Shown here: positions 46,227 to 54,546 of the stretch, in pieces
Numbering within the stretch: the first letter of the stretch is position 1
How the letters are laid out: each line of letters begins with the position of its first letter
NCBI RefSeq assembly: GCF_014636495.1
Contig: NZ_BMEM01000001.1
Coordinates: 124,001-188,000 of the forward strand
Direction of reading: 5' to 3'
Length of the DNA stretch: 64,000 nucleotides
Source of the DNA: Ornithinimicrobium tianjinense
GTDB taxonomy: Bacteria > Actinomycetota > Actinomycetes > Actinomycetales > Dermatophilaceae
Translations under genes and position numbers: made by a program
Notes under the pieces: model-generated
What the model saw: only the letters and a program-made list of their open reading frames with translations
The model's database searches: none
What the model was told of the DNA's origin: nothing

Positions 46227-47198
46227 CTAGCCACGCGTCGCGAACACCCACCGGAAGCCGCCCAGCCCGCCGGCGGCGGTGAGCGCCGTGAAGGCGCCCC
46301 TGCGCGCCAGCGCCTCGAGGTATGCCGTGGGCCGGGTCCGCGCGAGCGCCGGGTCGGGCGCGCGGCCGGCGGCGTCGCCGAGGACGTCCCGCAGGGCATC
46401 GGCCTGGGTGAGCACGGTCGGTGCGAGCCCCGGGGTCGCGGCCGCGAGCGAGTCGACGGCGACGTGGGCGGTGAGGTCGCAGGACCCGTCGGGCACGGGG
46501 TCGACCTCGCGTCCCGCGCGGAATCCGGTGAGGGTGCCGTGGCGTGGTCGGTCGGCCCTCGTGTGGCCGTAGTCCACGGCGAGCACGACACCGCTGTCCA
46601 CCCGACACACCAGGTCGGCCCACGCCTGGTCGCGAGGCCTGCCGATCTCGGCCCGCCGGACGTCCTCCGTCAGCCAACGGTCGGCCCAGGCGAGGTCGGC
46701 CCCGGCGAGGTCCGCCCCGCCGAGGACCGGTCCGAGGCTCTCGGTGCCGTCGGGCGCGACGGTGACCACGCGCCATACCCCCAGGTCGTCGCGCTCCACG
46801 ACCGGGGCGGGCACGACGTCCAGCCACTCGTGGGCGACGACGAGGGTGTCGCGCAGGCTGCGGAGCGTGGCCGGCAGCTCGGCGCCGCCGGGGGAGGTGA
46901 TCCAGTCAGCGTCGAGACCCGGCGGGGCAGCGACGACGTCCACCCCCGCGAGGGCCAGGTCAGGGTCGAGCGTGCGCAGCGCGGCGAGCAGCTCGCCGCG
47001 GCCCGCACCCACGTCGACCACCCTCGTGCAGCGGTGCCGGCGCGCGAGCGCCAGCAGCGCCTCCGCGAGGAGCCGGCCTGCGCCGGGCACGCCCTGGACA
47101 GAGGTGGCGAAGTGGTCGGCGGGGGCGTGGCGGCGGTAGAACCCCGCGCTCCCGTAGAGCGCCTCGTGCCAGGCGTCCTCCCAGGTCAGCGTGGCCAC
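46227..47198 (-). CDS. SAM-dependent methyltransferase, MidA/NDUFAF7 family (DUF185)
   Basis: A 323-residue methyltransferase of the MidA/NDUFAF7 kind. The N-terminal DUF185 signature region FYRRHAPADHFATSVQ is followed by the SAM motif RVVDVGAGRGELLAAL, VVAHEWLDVVPAPVV and VLAVDYGHTRADRPRHGTL, all features of this family. NDUFAF7 in mitochondria dimethylates an Arg of NDUFS2 during complex I assembly. Here the gene lies 9 bp upstream of nuoD, the bacterial counterpart of NDUFS2, so an enzyme-substrate pair is a natural inference. The start is GTG 47198; it is divergent from the Ada fusion, 102 bp away. Confidence 0.85.
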   Translation of the reverse strand: MATLTWEDAWHEALYGSAGFYRRHAPADHFATSVQGVPGAGRLLAEALLALARRHRCTRVVDVGAGRGELLAALRTLDPDLALAGVDVVAAPPGLDADWITSPGGAELPATLRSLRDTLVVAHEWLDVVPAPVVERDDLGVWRVVTVAPDGTESLGPVLGGADLAGADLAWADRWLTEDVRRAEIGRPRDQAWADLVCRVDSGVVLAVDYGHTRADRPRHGTLTGFRAGREVDPVPDGSCDLTAHVAVDSLAAATPGLAPTVLTQADALRDVLGDAAGRAPDPALARTRPTAYLEALARRGAFTALTAAGGLGGFRWVFATRG

Positions 47199-47300
47199 GG
47201 GGTGAGTCTAGGAGGTCGGCGCGACGCGGCCCGGCGTCCGGAGGGTCGCAATGTCGCTTTTCTGCTAGATCACAGGTCCACCACCGGTGATGATGGGGTC

Positions 47301-49427
47301 ATGGACCCCTCGACCTTCCACCTGGACCACGCGCGCTGCGCGGCGGCCGTGAGCAGCAGGGACCGCAGGTTCGACGGCTGGTTCGTGACCGCGGTGCTGA
47401 GCACCGGCATCTACTGCCGCCCGAGCTGCCCGGCCATGACGCCCAAGCTCGTCAACATGAGCTTCTACCGCTCGGCCGCGGCCGCTCAGGCGGCAGGCTT
47501 CCGGGCGTGCAAGCGCTGCCTGCCGGACGCCACCCCCGGGTCCCCCGAGTGGCACGTGCGTGGTGACGTCGTCGCCAGGGCGGTCCGGCTCGTTGCGGAC
47601 GGAGTCGTGGAGCGGGAGGGCGTCGGGGGGCTGGCCGAGCGGCTCGGCTACTCCACCCGCCAGGTCGAGCGGCTCGTGGGAGCCGAGCTCGGGGCCGGTC
47701 CGCTGGCCCTCGCGCGCGCCCAGCGGGCCCAGGCCGCCAGGGTGCTGCTGGAGAGCACGGACCTGCCGATGTCCGAGGTGACCTTCGCCGCCGGTTTCGC
47801 GAGCATCCGGTCCTTCAACGACACCGTGCGCACCGTCTACGGGGCGACGCCGTCCGAGCTGCGCGCCGGCCGCCGGGGGCGCGGGGCCCGGGCGCGGAGG
47901 GGGCCAGCCGTGCGTGAGGTGCGGGGCGATCTCCCCGACGCCGGGGCGCTGGTGCTGCGGGTCCGTCTCGCCTTCCGGGCGCCGCTGCACGTTCCGAGCC
48001 TGTTCGGTCACCTGGCGGCGACCGCCGTCCCGGGCCTGGAGGTATGGCGTGCCGGTCGCCTCGAGCGCAGCCTGAGCCTTCCGCACGGCTGCGCCGTGGT
48101 GCGGCTGGCGGCCCCCGGCCCGGAGGACCGGCACGTGGAGGCCGAGCTGTCCCTGGAGGACGGCCGTGACCTCACGACGGCGATCCAGCGCTGCCGTGGG
48201 CTGCTCGACCTGGACGCCGACCCCGCGGCTGTCGATGCGCGTCTCAGCAGCGACCCCGCGCTGGCGCCTCTGGTCGCGGCCACCCCCGGGGTCCGCCTCC
48301 CGGGCACGGTCGACGCGGGGGAGATGCTGGTCCGGGCCGTGCTCGGTCAGCAGGTCTCCACCGCCGCGGCGGCCACCCAGACCGCCCGTCTCGTCTCGCG
48401 GCTCGGTGCCCCGCTGCCGCCGGAGCTCGTCCAGCCCGGTGGTCCGACTCACCTGTTCCCGACCGCCGCCGCCATCGCCGGCGCCGCCGACGGGGACCTG
48501 CCCGGTATGCCGTCCAGCCGGCGCCGCACCCTGCGCGCGGTGGCGGAGGCGCTGGCGGACGGCCGGCTCGACCTCGGGCCGGGCTCCTCCTGGGAGCAGG
48601 CCCGCGAGCAGCTGCTCGCCCTGCCCGGCATCGGTCCCTGGACGGCCGAGATCGTGGCCCTCCGCGGGCTGGGTGACCCGGACGCTTTCCCCTCGACCGA
48701 CCTCGGTGTCCGCCTGGCCGCCCAGGCGGTGGGCCTGCCGTCGGAGAGCCGGGCGCTCACGGCGCACGCCGAGCGGTGGAGACCCTGGCGCTCCTACGCC
48801 GTGCAGCTGCTCTGGGCCTCCAGCGACCACGCCGTGGCCCGACTGCCCCAGACCTCGACCGAAGGAGACACCATGTCCACGACGTCCCCCACCCCCAGGC
48901 ACACCCGGGTCACCATCGACTCGCCGGTGGGCCCGCTCGCCCTGGTGAGCGACGGTGAGCACGTCACCGGCGTGTTCTTCGAGACCCACAAGCACGCTCC
49001 TGCCGACCTCGGCACCGAGGTCGCGCTCGAGGACGCGCCGGCGGTGCTGCGATCGGCGGCCGAGCAGCTGGCGGAGTACTTCCGCGGTGAGCGACAGGAG
49101 TTCGACCTCCCGGTCGCCGCGGTCGGCACCGAGTTCCAGCGGCGGGTCTGGGCCCTCCTGCGCACCATTCCGTACGGCCAGACCTGGTCCTACGGGCAGC
49201 TCGCGACGGCGCTGGGTCAGCCCGGCGCCTCCCGGGCGGTGGGTCTGGCCAACGGCCGCAACCCCATCTCCATCATCGTCCCGTGCCACCGGGTCGTCGG
49301 GGCGGACGGGTCGATCACCGGCTACGGCGGCGGCATCGAGCGCAAGCAGCACCTCCTCGACCTCGAGCGCGGCGCCACCACCGCCACTGCCACCACCACC
49401 ACGGCCACTACCACCACCCTCTTCTGA
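47301..49427 (+). CDS. Ada metal-binding/AraC domain - AlkA glycosylase - OGT methyltransferase fusion
   Basis: A 708-residue open frame joining three alkylation-repair modules. Residues 1-85 are the Ada zinc domain with Cys39, Cys43, Cys70 and Cys73, which in Ada takes methyl groups from phosphotriesters. An AraC-type helix-turn-helix follows (about 90-190). An AlkA 3-methyladenine glycosylase (about 205-505) has LPGIGPWTAEIVALRG and the catalytic Asp467. The usual stop after AlkA is absent; the frame continues into an O6-alkylguanine-DNA methyltransferase with the acceptor Cys662 in IIVPCHRV. AAGGAG and ATG at 48873 in the same frame suggest that OGT is also made alone. The tail is Ala/Thr repeats. 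Confidence 0.85.
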   Translation: MDPSTFHLDHARCAAAVSSRDRRFDGWFVTAVLSTGIYCRPSCPAMTPKLVNMSFYRSAAAAQAAGFRACKRCLPDATPGSPEWHVRGDVVARAVRLVADGVVEREGVGGLAERLGYSTRQVERLVGAELGAGPLALARAQRAQAARVLLESTDLPMSEVTFAAGFASIRSFNDTVRTVYGATPSELRAGRRGRGARARRGPAVREVRGDLPDAGALVLRVRLAFRAPLHVPSLFGHLAATAVPGLEVWRAGRLERSLSLPHGCAVVRLAAPGPEDRHVEAELSLEDGRDLTTAIQRCRGLLDLDADPAAVDARLSSDPALAPLVAATPGVRLPGTVDAGEMLVRAVLGQQVSTAAAATQTARLVSRLGAPLPPELVQPGGPTHLFPTAAAIAGAADGDLPGMPSSRRRTLRAVAEALADGRLDLGPGSSWEQAREQLLALPGIGPWTAEIVALRGLGDPDAFPSTDLGVRLAAQAVGLPSESRALTAHAERWRPWRSYAVQLLWASSDHAVARLPQTSTEGDTMSTTSPTPRHTRVTIDSPVGPLALVSDGEHVTGVFFETHKHAPADLGTEVALEDAPAVLRSAAEQLAEYFRGERQEFDLPVAAVGTEFQRRVWALLRTIPYGQTWSYGQLATALGQPGASRAVGLANGRNPISIIVPCHRVVGADGSITGYGGGIERKQHLLDLERGATTATATTTTATTTTLF
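48873..49427 (+). CDS. ogt: Methylated-DNA-protein cysteine methyltransferase, internal start within the fusion
   Basis: The last 184 codons of the fusion form a complete OGT with its own signals: AAGGAG at 48861-48866 and ATG at 48873. Domain order is normal: a small N-terminal strand region (RVTIDSPVGPLALVSDGEHV), then the active domain with FQRRVWALLRTIPYGQTWSYG (split by a few residues), PCHRV (Cys138 in this numbering) and GYGGGIERKQHLL. It removes methyl groups from O6-methylguanine in a suicide reaction. Whether the cell makes the fusion, this short form or both cannot be told from sequence. Confidence 0.7.
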   Translation: MSTTSPTPRHTRVTIDSPVGPLALVSDGEHVTGVFFETHKHAPADLGTEVALEDAPAVLRSAAEQLAEYFRGERQEFDLPVAAVGTEFQRRVWALLRTIPYGQTWSYGQLATALGQPGASRAVGLANGRNPISIIVPCHRVVGADGSITGYGGGIERKQHLLDLERGATTATATTTTATTTTLF

Positions 49428-49458
49428 CCGAGCGCGTCACGCGGTCGGTGGAAAAGGA

Positions 49459-49505
49459 ACGGCGGGTCGGCTCTCCCTCCCCCAGGAGAGAAACCGACCC
49501 GCCGT
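49459..49505. terminator. Bidirectional terminator between ogt and lsr2
   Basis: ACGGCGGGTCGG (49459-49470) pairs with CCGACCCGCCGT (49494-49505), with an inner CTCTCC/GGAGAG stem. Runs of A precede it on the plus strand, giving a T-tract for lsr2. Confidence 0.8.
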
Positions 49506-49521
49506 CAGGCGTGCCTCAGCG

Positions 49522-49875
49522 TCAGTGCGCTGCGGCGTAGGCGTCCTGGAGCTCCTGCGGGACGCGGCCGCGCGAGCTGACCTTGTAGCCGTTGTCGCGG
49601 CCCCACTCGCGCATCGCGGCGAGCTCCTGCGCCCGCCCGGACGCGGAACCGTTGCTGGCAGCGGCGGCACCGCTGCCCCGTCGACGGGTCTGACGGCGGC
49701 CACCTGCACGACGGGCGTCGGCGATCCAGCCGGCCAGGTCGTTGCGCAGGCGGGTGGCGTTCTCGTCGTTCAGGTCGATCTCGTAGGTCACGCCGTCGAG
49801 AGAGAATTCGACCGTCTCGGTGGCCTCGCCACCGGTGACGTCGTCCTCAAGAATGACCTGCACACGCTGGACCAT
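49522..49875 (-). CDS. lsr2: Lsr2 nucleoid-associated protein
   Basis: A 117-residue H-NS-like silencer that binds AT-rich DNA and bridges it. The N-terminal dimerisation domain is VQRVQVILEDDVTGGEATET and the following strands; the C-terminal AT-hook-like DNA-binding domain has EWGRDNGYKVSSRGRVP with the key RGR. The linker is Arg/Gly/Ser-rich. AAGGAG is 5-10 nt before ATG 49875. It sits between lysS and clpC in many actinobacteria; here clpC is separated by the sulfur and NHEJ genes, and lies on the other side of lysS. Confidence 0.96.
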   Translation of the reverse strand: MVQRVQVILEDDVTGGEATETVEFSLDGVTYEIDLNDENATRLRNDLAGWIADARRAGGRRQTRRRGSGAAAASNGSASGRAQELAAMREWGRDNGYKVSSRGRVPQELQDAYAAAH

Positions 49876-50004
49876 GAACCATCTCCTTGTTGCTTGTCCG
49901 TCCCGAGCTCGCCACACAGAGATTGTGGCAGGTCAAGTCTAGAGGAAATAGGCCGCACATGGCTAGGCAACCAGAAAACTGTTGAAAAGTACGTGATATC
50001 CCGG

Positions 50005-50280
50005 TCAGCCGGTCGCGTCGCCATTGTGCGGCGCGGACCCGTGTGGTTTGTGGGTGCGCGGCGCGCCGGACTCCTTTTCGGGCGTGCCCTCTGGGCTGAT
50101 GTCCGCGGCGGAGGGACGCATGGTGTCCCTGTCGCGCTGGGCCTCCCATTCCCGCAGCGCAGCACGCTCCCGTCGGTCACCCTCGACGATGTGCTTGAGA
50201 ATGACCCAGAAAAGGAAGAGCAGGCCGATGGACGGGAGGAGCGCGGCCAGAATCATCCAGCCGTCATAAAGAATGCCCAT
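50005..50280 (-). CDS. Small single-helix membrane protein downstream of lysS
   Basis: A 91-residue protein: one membrane helix (residues about 7-29; ILAALLPSIGLLFLFWVIL), then a charged amphipathic helix rich in Arg/Glu (about 33-52) and a disordered tail with many His, Pro and Gly. It starts 1 bp after the lysS stop, so it is translationally coupled to lysS. No function can be assigned; similar short proteins occur next to lysS in related actinobacteria (recollection). Confidence 0.75.
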   Translation of the reverse strand: MGILYDGWMILAALLPSIGLLFLFWVILKHIVEGDRRERAALREWEAQRDRDTMRPSAADISPEGTPEKESGAPRTHKPHGSAPHNGDATG

Positions 50281-50281
50281 C

Positions 50282-51793
50282 TCAGGCCTCCGGGCGCAGC
50301 AGCGGGAAGAGGATGGTCTCGCGGATGCTCGAGCCGGTGAGCAGCATGATGAGGCGGTCGACGCCCATGCCGGTGCCGCCCATGGGCGGCGCGCCGTACT
50401 CCAGCGCACGCAGGAAGTCCTCGTCCAGCTGCATGGCCTCGAGGTCCCCACCTGCAGCGAGCTGGGCCTGCGCGGTCAGGCGCTCCCGCTGGATGACCGG
50501 GTCGACGAGCTCGGTGTAGCTCGGGGCCAGCTCGACCCCGCCGATGATCAGGTCCCACGCCTCGACGAGCCCCGTCTGGTCGCGGTGGCGACGGGCCAGG
50601 GGCCGGACCGACTCGGGGTAGTCGCAGACGAACGTCGGCTGGATCAGGGTCTCCTCGACCAGCTGCTCGAAGAGCTCGAGAATGATCTCGCCCGCGCCCC
50701 AGGCGGGCTGCAGCGCGATGTCCCGGTCGGCAGAGAGTCGCCGCAGCCGCGCGACGTTGTCCGGCGTCTCCTCGGCGTCCACCTGCTCGCCGAGCGCCTC
50801 GGAGACCGCGTCGAGAATGGGCAGCCAGCGCCATTCTCCCGAAAGGTCGATCTCGCGACCTCGGTAGTCGGTCAGGGTGGTGCCGACACCGACCGCCTCG
50901 GCCGCGTCGAGAATGATCGCGCGCGTGCGCTCGGCGGCGGTGAACTGGTCGCCGTAGGCCTCGTAGAACTCGAGCTCGGTGAATTCTGCAGAATGCGTCG
51001 AGTCGATGCCCTCATTGCGGAACACACGGCCGATCTCGTAGACCTTGTCGATACCGCCGACGACCGCCTTCTTGAGGGCGATCTCCGTATATCCACGCAG
51101 GTACATGTCGATGTCGAAGGCGTTGAGGTGGGTCTGGAAAGGAGCTGCCGCGCCGCCGTGGGTCGTGGACAGGATCGGCGTCTCCACCTCGACGAAACCG
51201 AAGCCGTCGAGCGTGGACCGGATCGAGCGCAGGACGGCGGCCTTGGTCCGCACCATCTGGCGCGCCTCGTCGCGGACGATGAGGTCGACGTAGCGCTGAC
51301 GCACCCGCTGCTCCTCGGAGAGGTCCTTGTGCAGGACCGGCAGCGGGCGCAAGGCCTTGGAGACCATCTGCCACGAGCCGGCCATCACGGACAGCTCGCC
51401 GCGGCGCGAGCTGATGACCCGGCCGTGGACGAAGACGTGGTCGCCCAGGTCGACGAGCGACTTCCAGCGGTCGAGCGACTCCTGCCCCACCTCGGCGAGG
51501 GAGAGCATCGCCTGGAGGCGCGTGCCGTCGCCGGCCTGCAGGGTCGCGAAGCAGAGCTTGCCGGTGTTGCGGACGAAGACCACGCGGCCGGCGACGCCGA
51601 CCTCGTCCTGCGTCTCCTCGCCGGTCTGCAGGTGGGCCCACTGCTCGCGGACCTCGGCCACGGTGTGCGTCAGGGGCACGCCCACGGCATACGCGTCACC
51701 GTCGGCGAGGAGGGCCTCGCGCTTGCCCCGCCGCACCTTCATCTGCTCGGGAAGGTCGACCTCGGGCACCGGCTGGGGGGACGCGTCACTCAC
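50282..51793 (-). CDS. lysS: Lysine--tRNA ligase (class II)
   Basis: A 503-residue enzyme that charges tRNA-Lys. An N-terminal OB-fold anticodon-binding domain (about 60-165; VGVAGRVVFVRNTGKLCFATL, broken by a few residues) precedes the class II core: motif 2 FRNEGIDSTHSAEFTELEFY and motif 3 GGTGMGVDRLIMLLTG. Length and motifs fit the bacterial family. It is the first gene of a minus-strand group with the small membrane protein and lsr2. Confidence 0.97.
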   Translation of the reverse strand: MSDASPQPVPEVDLPEQMKVRRGKREALLADGDAYAVGVPLTHTVAEVREQWAHLQTGEETQDEVGVAGRVVFVRNTGKLCFATLQAGDGTRLQAMLSLAEVGQESLDRWKSLVDLGDHVFVHGRVISSRRGELSVMAGSWQMVSKALRPLPVLHKDLSEEQRVRQRYVDLIVRDEARQMVRTKAAVLRSIRSTLDGFGFVEVETPILSTTHGGAAAPFQTHLNAFDIDMYLRGYTEIALKKAVVGGIDKVYEIGRVFRNEGIDSTHSAEFTELEFYEAYGDQFTAAERTRAIILDAAEAVGVGTTLTDYRGREIDLSGEWRWLPILDAVSEALGEQVDAEETPDNVARLRRLSADRDIALQPAWGAGEIILELFEQLVEETLIQPTFVCDYPESVRPLARRHRDQTGLVEAWDLIIGGVELAPSYTELVDPVIQRERLTAQAQLAAGGDLEAMQLDEDFLRALEYGAPPMGGTGMGVDRLIMLLTGSSIRETILFPLLRPEA

Positions 51794-51873
51794 CCCGCAA
51801 GGGTATCCGCCCCGCGCGCGGGTCCCGGAACGCTCCCAGGGGCACCGGCGTCAGTAACGACTTGTTCTCAGAT

Positions 51874-51879
51874 TAATAA
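51874..51879 (+). promoter_or_regulatory. -10 box (TAATAA) for the sulfur-operon leader
   Basis: In an AT-rich island (GATTAATAAG), TAATAA ends 6 nt before the ATG of the leader peptide, so the leader mRNA probably starts at or beside that codon. Confidence 0.45.
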
Positions 51880-51885
51880 GGGTGC

Positions 51886-51984
51886 ATGATGGTCCGCATG
51901 GATTCCCGGGGTCTGCGCCTCACGCGGCGCTACGAGCTGGACCTGGTGCGCGTCAGCAGCATGCTGATGCGGCCCTGTCGCTGA
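51886..51984 (+). CDS. Leader peptide of the sulfate-assimilation operon (putative cysteine attenuator)
   Basis: A 32-codon ORF, MMVRMDSRGLRLTRRYELDL followed by VRVSSMLMRPCR. It fits the actinobacterial 'putative leader peptide' class found upstream of sulfur genes (basic start, R-x-D-L-x-R-V-x-S-x-L-x-R core, Cys near the end). Such peptides sense Cys-tRNA and couple translation of the leader to expression of the operon. Here only one Cys codon (TGT, 51976-51978) remains, two codons before the stop. Starts at ATG 51886, 51889 or 51898 are possible. The sulfite reductase gene starts 76 bp downstream. Confidence 0.7.
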   Translation: MMVRMDSRGLRLTRRYELDLVRVSSMLMRPCR

Positions 51985-52060
51985 CACCCCGACCCCGCCC
52001 GTCAGACCCGGCGCCACGGCCTGCCCGAACCCGCCGCGGACGAGACCCCCGAGGACACCT

Positions 52061-53773
52061 ATGACCATCCATGCCTCTGCACCGCCGCGTGTCCGCCCCT
52101 CCCGCAGCACCCGCTCCCAGGGTCAGTGGGCGGTGGACGGCCGTGAGCCGCTCAACGCCAACGAGGAGTTCAAGGCGGCCGACAACGGCCTCAACGTCCG
52201 CGAGCGGATCGAGCAGATCTACTCCCGGACGGGCTTCGACTCCATCCCCACCGACGACCTGCACGGGCGCTTCCGCTGGTGGGGCCTCTACACCCAGCGC
52301 AGGCCCGGGATCGACGGCGGCCGCACCGCCCAGCTCGAGCCGCACGAGCTGGAGGACAGCTACTTCATGCTGCGCGTGCGCACCGACGGCGCCGCGCTGA
52401 CGCCCGAGGCGCTCCGGGTGCTGGGCGACATCTCCACCGAGTTCGCGCGCGGCAGCGCCGACATCAGCGACCGCCAGAACATCCAGTACCACTGGATCCG
52501 CATCGAGGACGTCCCGGAGATCTGGCGCCGTCTCGAGTCGGTCGGCCTGGAGACGACGACCGCCTGCGGCGACACGCCCCGCGGCTTCCTGGGCAGCCCG
52601 GTCGCCGGCGTCGCGGCCGACGAGATCATCGACCCCACCCCGGTCATCGCGGAGATCAAGCGCCGCTTCATCGGCGACCCCGAGCTGACCAACCTGCCGC
52701 GCAAGTTCAAGACCGCCATCACCGGGCACCCCAGCCTGGACGTGGTCCACGAGATCAACGACGTCTCGCTCGTCGGCGTGGTCCACCCCGAGCTGGGCCC
52801 CGGCTACGACCTCTGGGTCGGCGGCGCGCTGTCGACCACGCCGCGGCTGGCCGAGCGTCTGGGCGTCTTCGTCAGCGAGGACCGCGCGGCGGAGGTCTGG
52901 CACGGCGTCGTCCGCATCTTCCGCGACTACGGCTACCGACGGCTGCGCAACAAGGCCCGGCTGAAGTTCCTCCTCGCCGAGTGGGGGACCGAGCGCTTCC
53001 GTGAGGTCCTCGAGACCGAGTACCTCGGCTACGCCCTCCCCGACGGTCCCGCCCCGGCCACCCCGACCACGCCCGGCGACCACGTGGGCGTGCACCTGCA
53101 GAAGGACGGCCGCTACTACGTCGGCGCCGCGCCCACCGTCGGCCGCGTCGGCGGCGACACGCTCGTTGGCCTGGCCGACCTCGTCGAGCGCGTCGGGGCG
53201 GAGTCGGTCCGCCTCACCGCCTTCCAGAAGCTCGTCGTGCTCGGCGTGCCGGCCGACCGCGTCGACGAGCTCGTGGCCGGCCTGGAGCCGCTGGGCCTCA
53301 CCGCCCGCCCGAGCCTGTTCCGCCGCAGCACGATGGCCTGCACCGGCATCGAGTTCTGCAAGCTGGCCATCGTCGAGACCAAGGCGACGGCCGCCGCGGC
53401 GATCGCCGAGCTGGAGCGCCGCCTGGTCGACGTCGAGCCGCTCCTGGAGAGCCCGATCACGCTCAACGTCAACGGCTGCCCCAACTCCTGCGCCCGCATC
53501 CAGACCGCCGACATCGGTCTCAAGGGCCAGATCCTCACCACCGACGACGGGCGCCAGGTGCCCGGTTTCCAGGTGCACCTGGGCGGCGGGCTCGCCTCCT
53601 CCGACCGGGACGAGGAGGCCGGGCTGGGCCGCACGGTCCGCGGTCTGAAGGTCACCGCCGAGGAGCTGCCCGACTACGTCGAGCGGGTCGTGCGCCGCTA
53701 CGCCGCCGACCGCGGCGCCGGCGAGGCCTTCGCCGCCTGGGCCCACCGCGCCGACGAGGAGGACCTGACGTGA
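52061..53773 (+). CDS. sir: Assimilatory sulfite reductase (ferredoxin-dependent, siroheme/4Fe-4S)
   Basis: A 570-residue nitrite/sulfite reductase that takes sulfite to sulfide with six electrons. Two ferredoxin-like half domains (about 85-160 and 345-410) surround two core domains. The cofactor Cys residues are in MACTGIEFCK (C-x5-C) and NVNGCPNSCAR (C-x3-C). Tyr in WWGLYTQRRPG and Cys in ETTTACGDTPRG may form the Tyr-Cys crosslink known in mycobacterial NirA/SirA (inference). In this operon, sulfite rather than nitrite is the likely substrate. It overlaps cysH by 4 bp. Confidence 0.95.
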   Translation: MTIHASAPPRVRPSRSTRSQGQWAVDGREPLNANEEFKAADNGLNVRERIEQIYSRTGFDSIPTDDLHGRFRWWGLYTQRRPGIDGGRTAQLEPHELEDSYFMLRVRTDGAALTPEALRVLGDISTEFARGSADISDRQNIQYHWIRIEDVPEIWRRLESVGLETTTACGDTPRGFLGSPVAGVAADEIIDPTPVIAEIKRRFIGDPELTNLPRKFKTAITGHPSLDVVHEINDVSLVGVVHPELGPGYDLWVGGALSTTPRLAERLGVFVSEDRAAEVWHGVVRIFRDYGYRRLRNKARLKFLLAEWGTERFREVLETEYLGYALPDGPAPATPTTPGDHVGVHLQKDGRYYVGAAPTVGRVGGDTLVGLADLVERVGAESVRLTAFQKLVVLGVPADRVDELVAGLEPLGLTARPSLFRRSTMACTGIEFCKLAIVETKATAAAAIAELERRLVDVEPLLESPITLNVNGCPNSCARIQTADIGLKGQILTTDDGRQVPGFQVHLGGGLASSDRDEEAGLGRTVRGLKVTAEELPDYVERVVRRYAADRGAGEAFAAWAHRADEEDLT

Positions 53774-54546
53774 GCACCGAGCGCCTTCGCGCGCTCGCCC
53801 TCGAGGCGCAGGAGAGGTATGCCGATGCCGGCACCGACGAGGTCCTCGCCTGGGCGGCCCAGCAGTTCGGCCGCCGCATGGCCGTGGCGTGCAGCATGGC
53901 CGACGCGGTCCTGCCCCACGTGGTCGCCGAGCACGTCCCGGGTGTGGACGTCCTCTTCCTCGACACGGGCTACCACTTCCCGGAGACCCTCCAGACCCGG
54001 GACCGCGTCGCCGACCTGCTCGACGTGACGATCGTGGACGTGCGGCCCCGGCTGAGCGTCGCCGAGCAGGACGCCGTCCACGGCAAGGACCTCTTCGCCC
54101 GCGACCCGGGTGCCTGCTGCCGGATGCGCAAGGTCGAGCCGCTGCGCGAGGCGCTCGCCGGCTACGACGCGTGGGTCACCGGCGTCCGACGTGAGGAGGG
54201 GCCGACCCGGGCGGACACCCCGCTGGTCACCTGGGACGAGAGCTTCGGGCTGGTGAAGATCAACCCGCTCGCGGCGTGGACCTTCGAGGAGCTGCTCGCC
54301 TACTCCGAGCGGGAGCTGCTGCCCGCCAACCCCCTGCTCGCGCAGGGCTACCCCTCCATCGGCTGCCTGCCCTGCACCCGCCCGGTCGCCCCCGGCGAGG
54401 ACCCGCGGGCGGGCCGCTGGGCCGGCTTCGCCAAGACCGAGTGCGGGCTGCACCCCGCCACCGCCACGCCAGCCACCGCCACCGCCGCAGCCACCGCCAC
54501 CATCCCGACCACCCCGACCCCCCAGACCACCGAGGAGGCGCGATGA
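53770..54546 (+). CDS. cysH: Adenylyl-sulfate (APS) reductase, iron-sulfur type
   Basis: A 258-residue reductase that converts APS to sulfite and AMP with thioredoxin. The core has FLDTGYHFPETLQTRD and the nucleotide loop VACSMADAV. Iron-sulfur Cys are CC in DPGACCRMRK and CxxC in IGCLPCTRPV, which mark APS-type enzymes; the catalytic Cys is in FAKTECGLH. The absence of an APS kinase gene supports APS as substrate. After the catalytic Cys the protein has a ~35-residue Ala/Thr/Pro tail made by GCCACC-like repeats, which is unusual. GTG 53770 overlaps the upstream stop. Confidence 0.94.
   Translation: MSTERLRALALEAQERYADAGTDEVLAWAAQQFGRRMAVACSMADAVLPHVVAEHVPGVDVLFLDTGYHFPETLQTRDRVADLLDVTIVDVRPRLSVAEQDAVHGKDLFARDPGACCRMRKVEPLREALAGYDAWVTGVRREEGPTRADTPLVTWDESFGLVKINPLAAWTFEELLAYSERELLPANPLLAQGYPSIGCLPCTRPVAPGEDPRAGRWAGFAKTECGLHPATATPATATAAATATIPTTPTPQTTEEAR

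Noticed and set aside
45177-47300. Extension of the Ada fusion frame upstream over nuoD and the methyltransferase
   Set aside because: The frame is open by chance opposite two well-supported minus-strand genes; the Ada domain begins normally at ATG 47301.
51812-51840. GGAAC upstream of the sulfur leader as a SigR promoter
   Set aside because: At the 17-19 bp distance the sequence reads GGC/GTC, not GTT, so the -10 element is missing.
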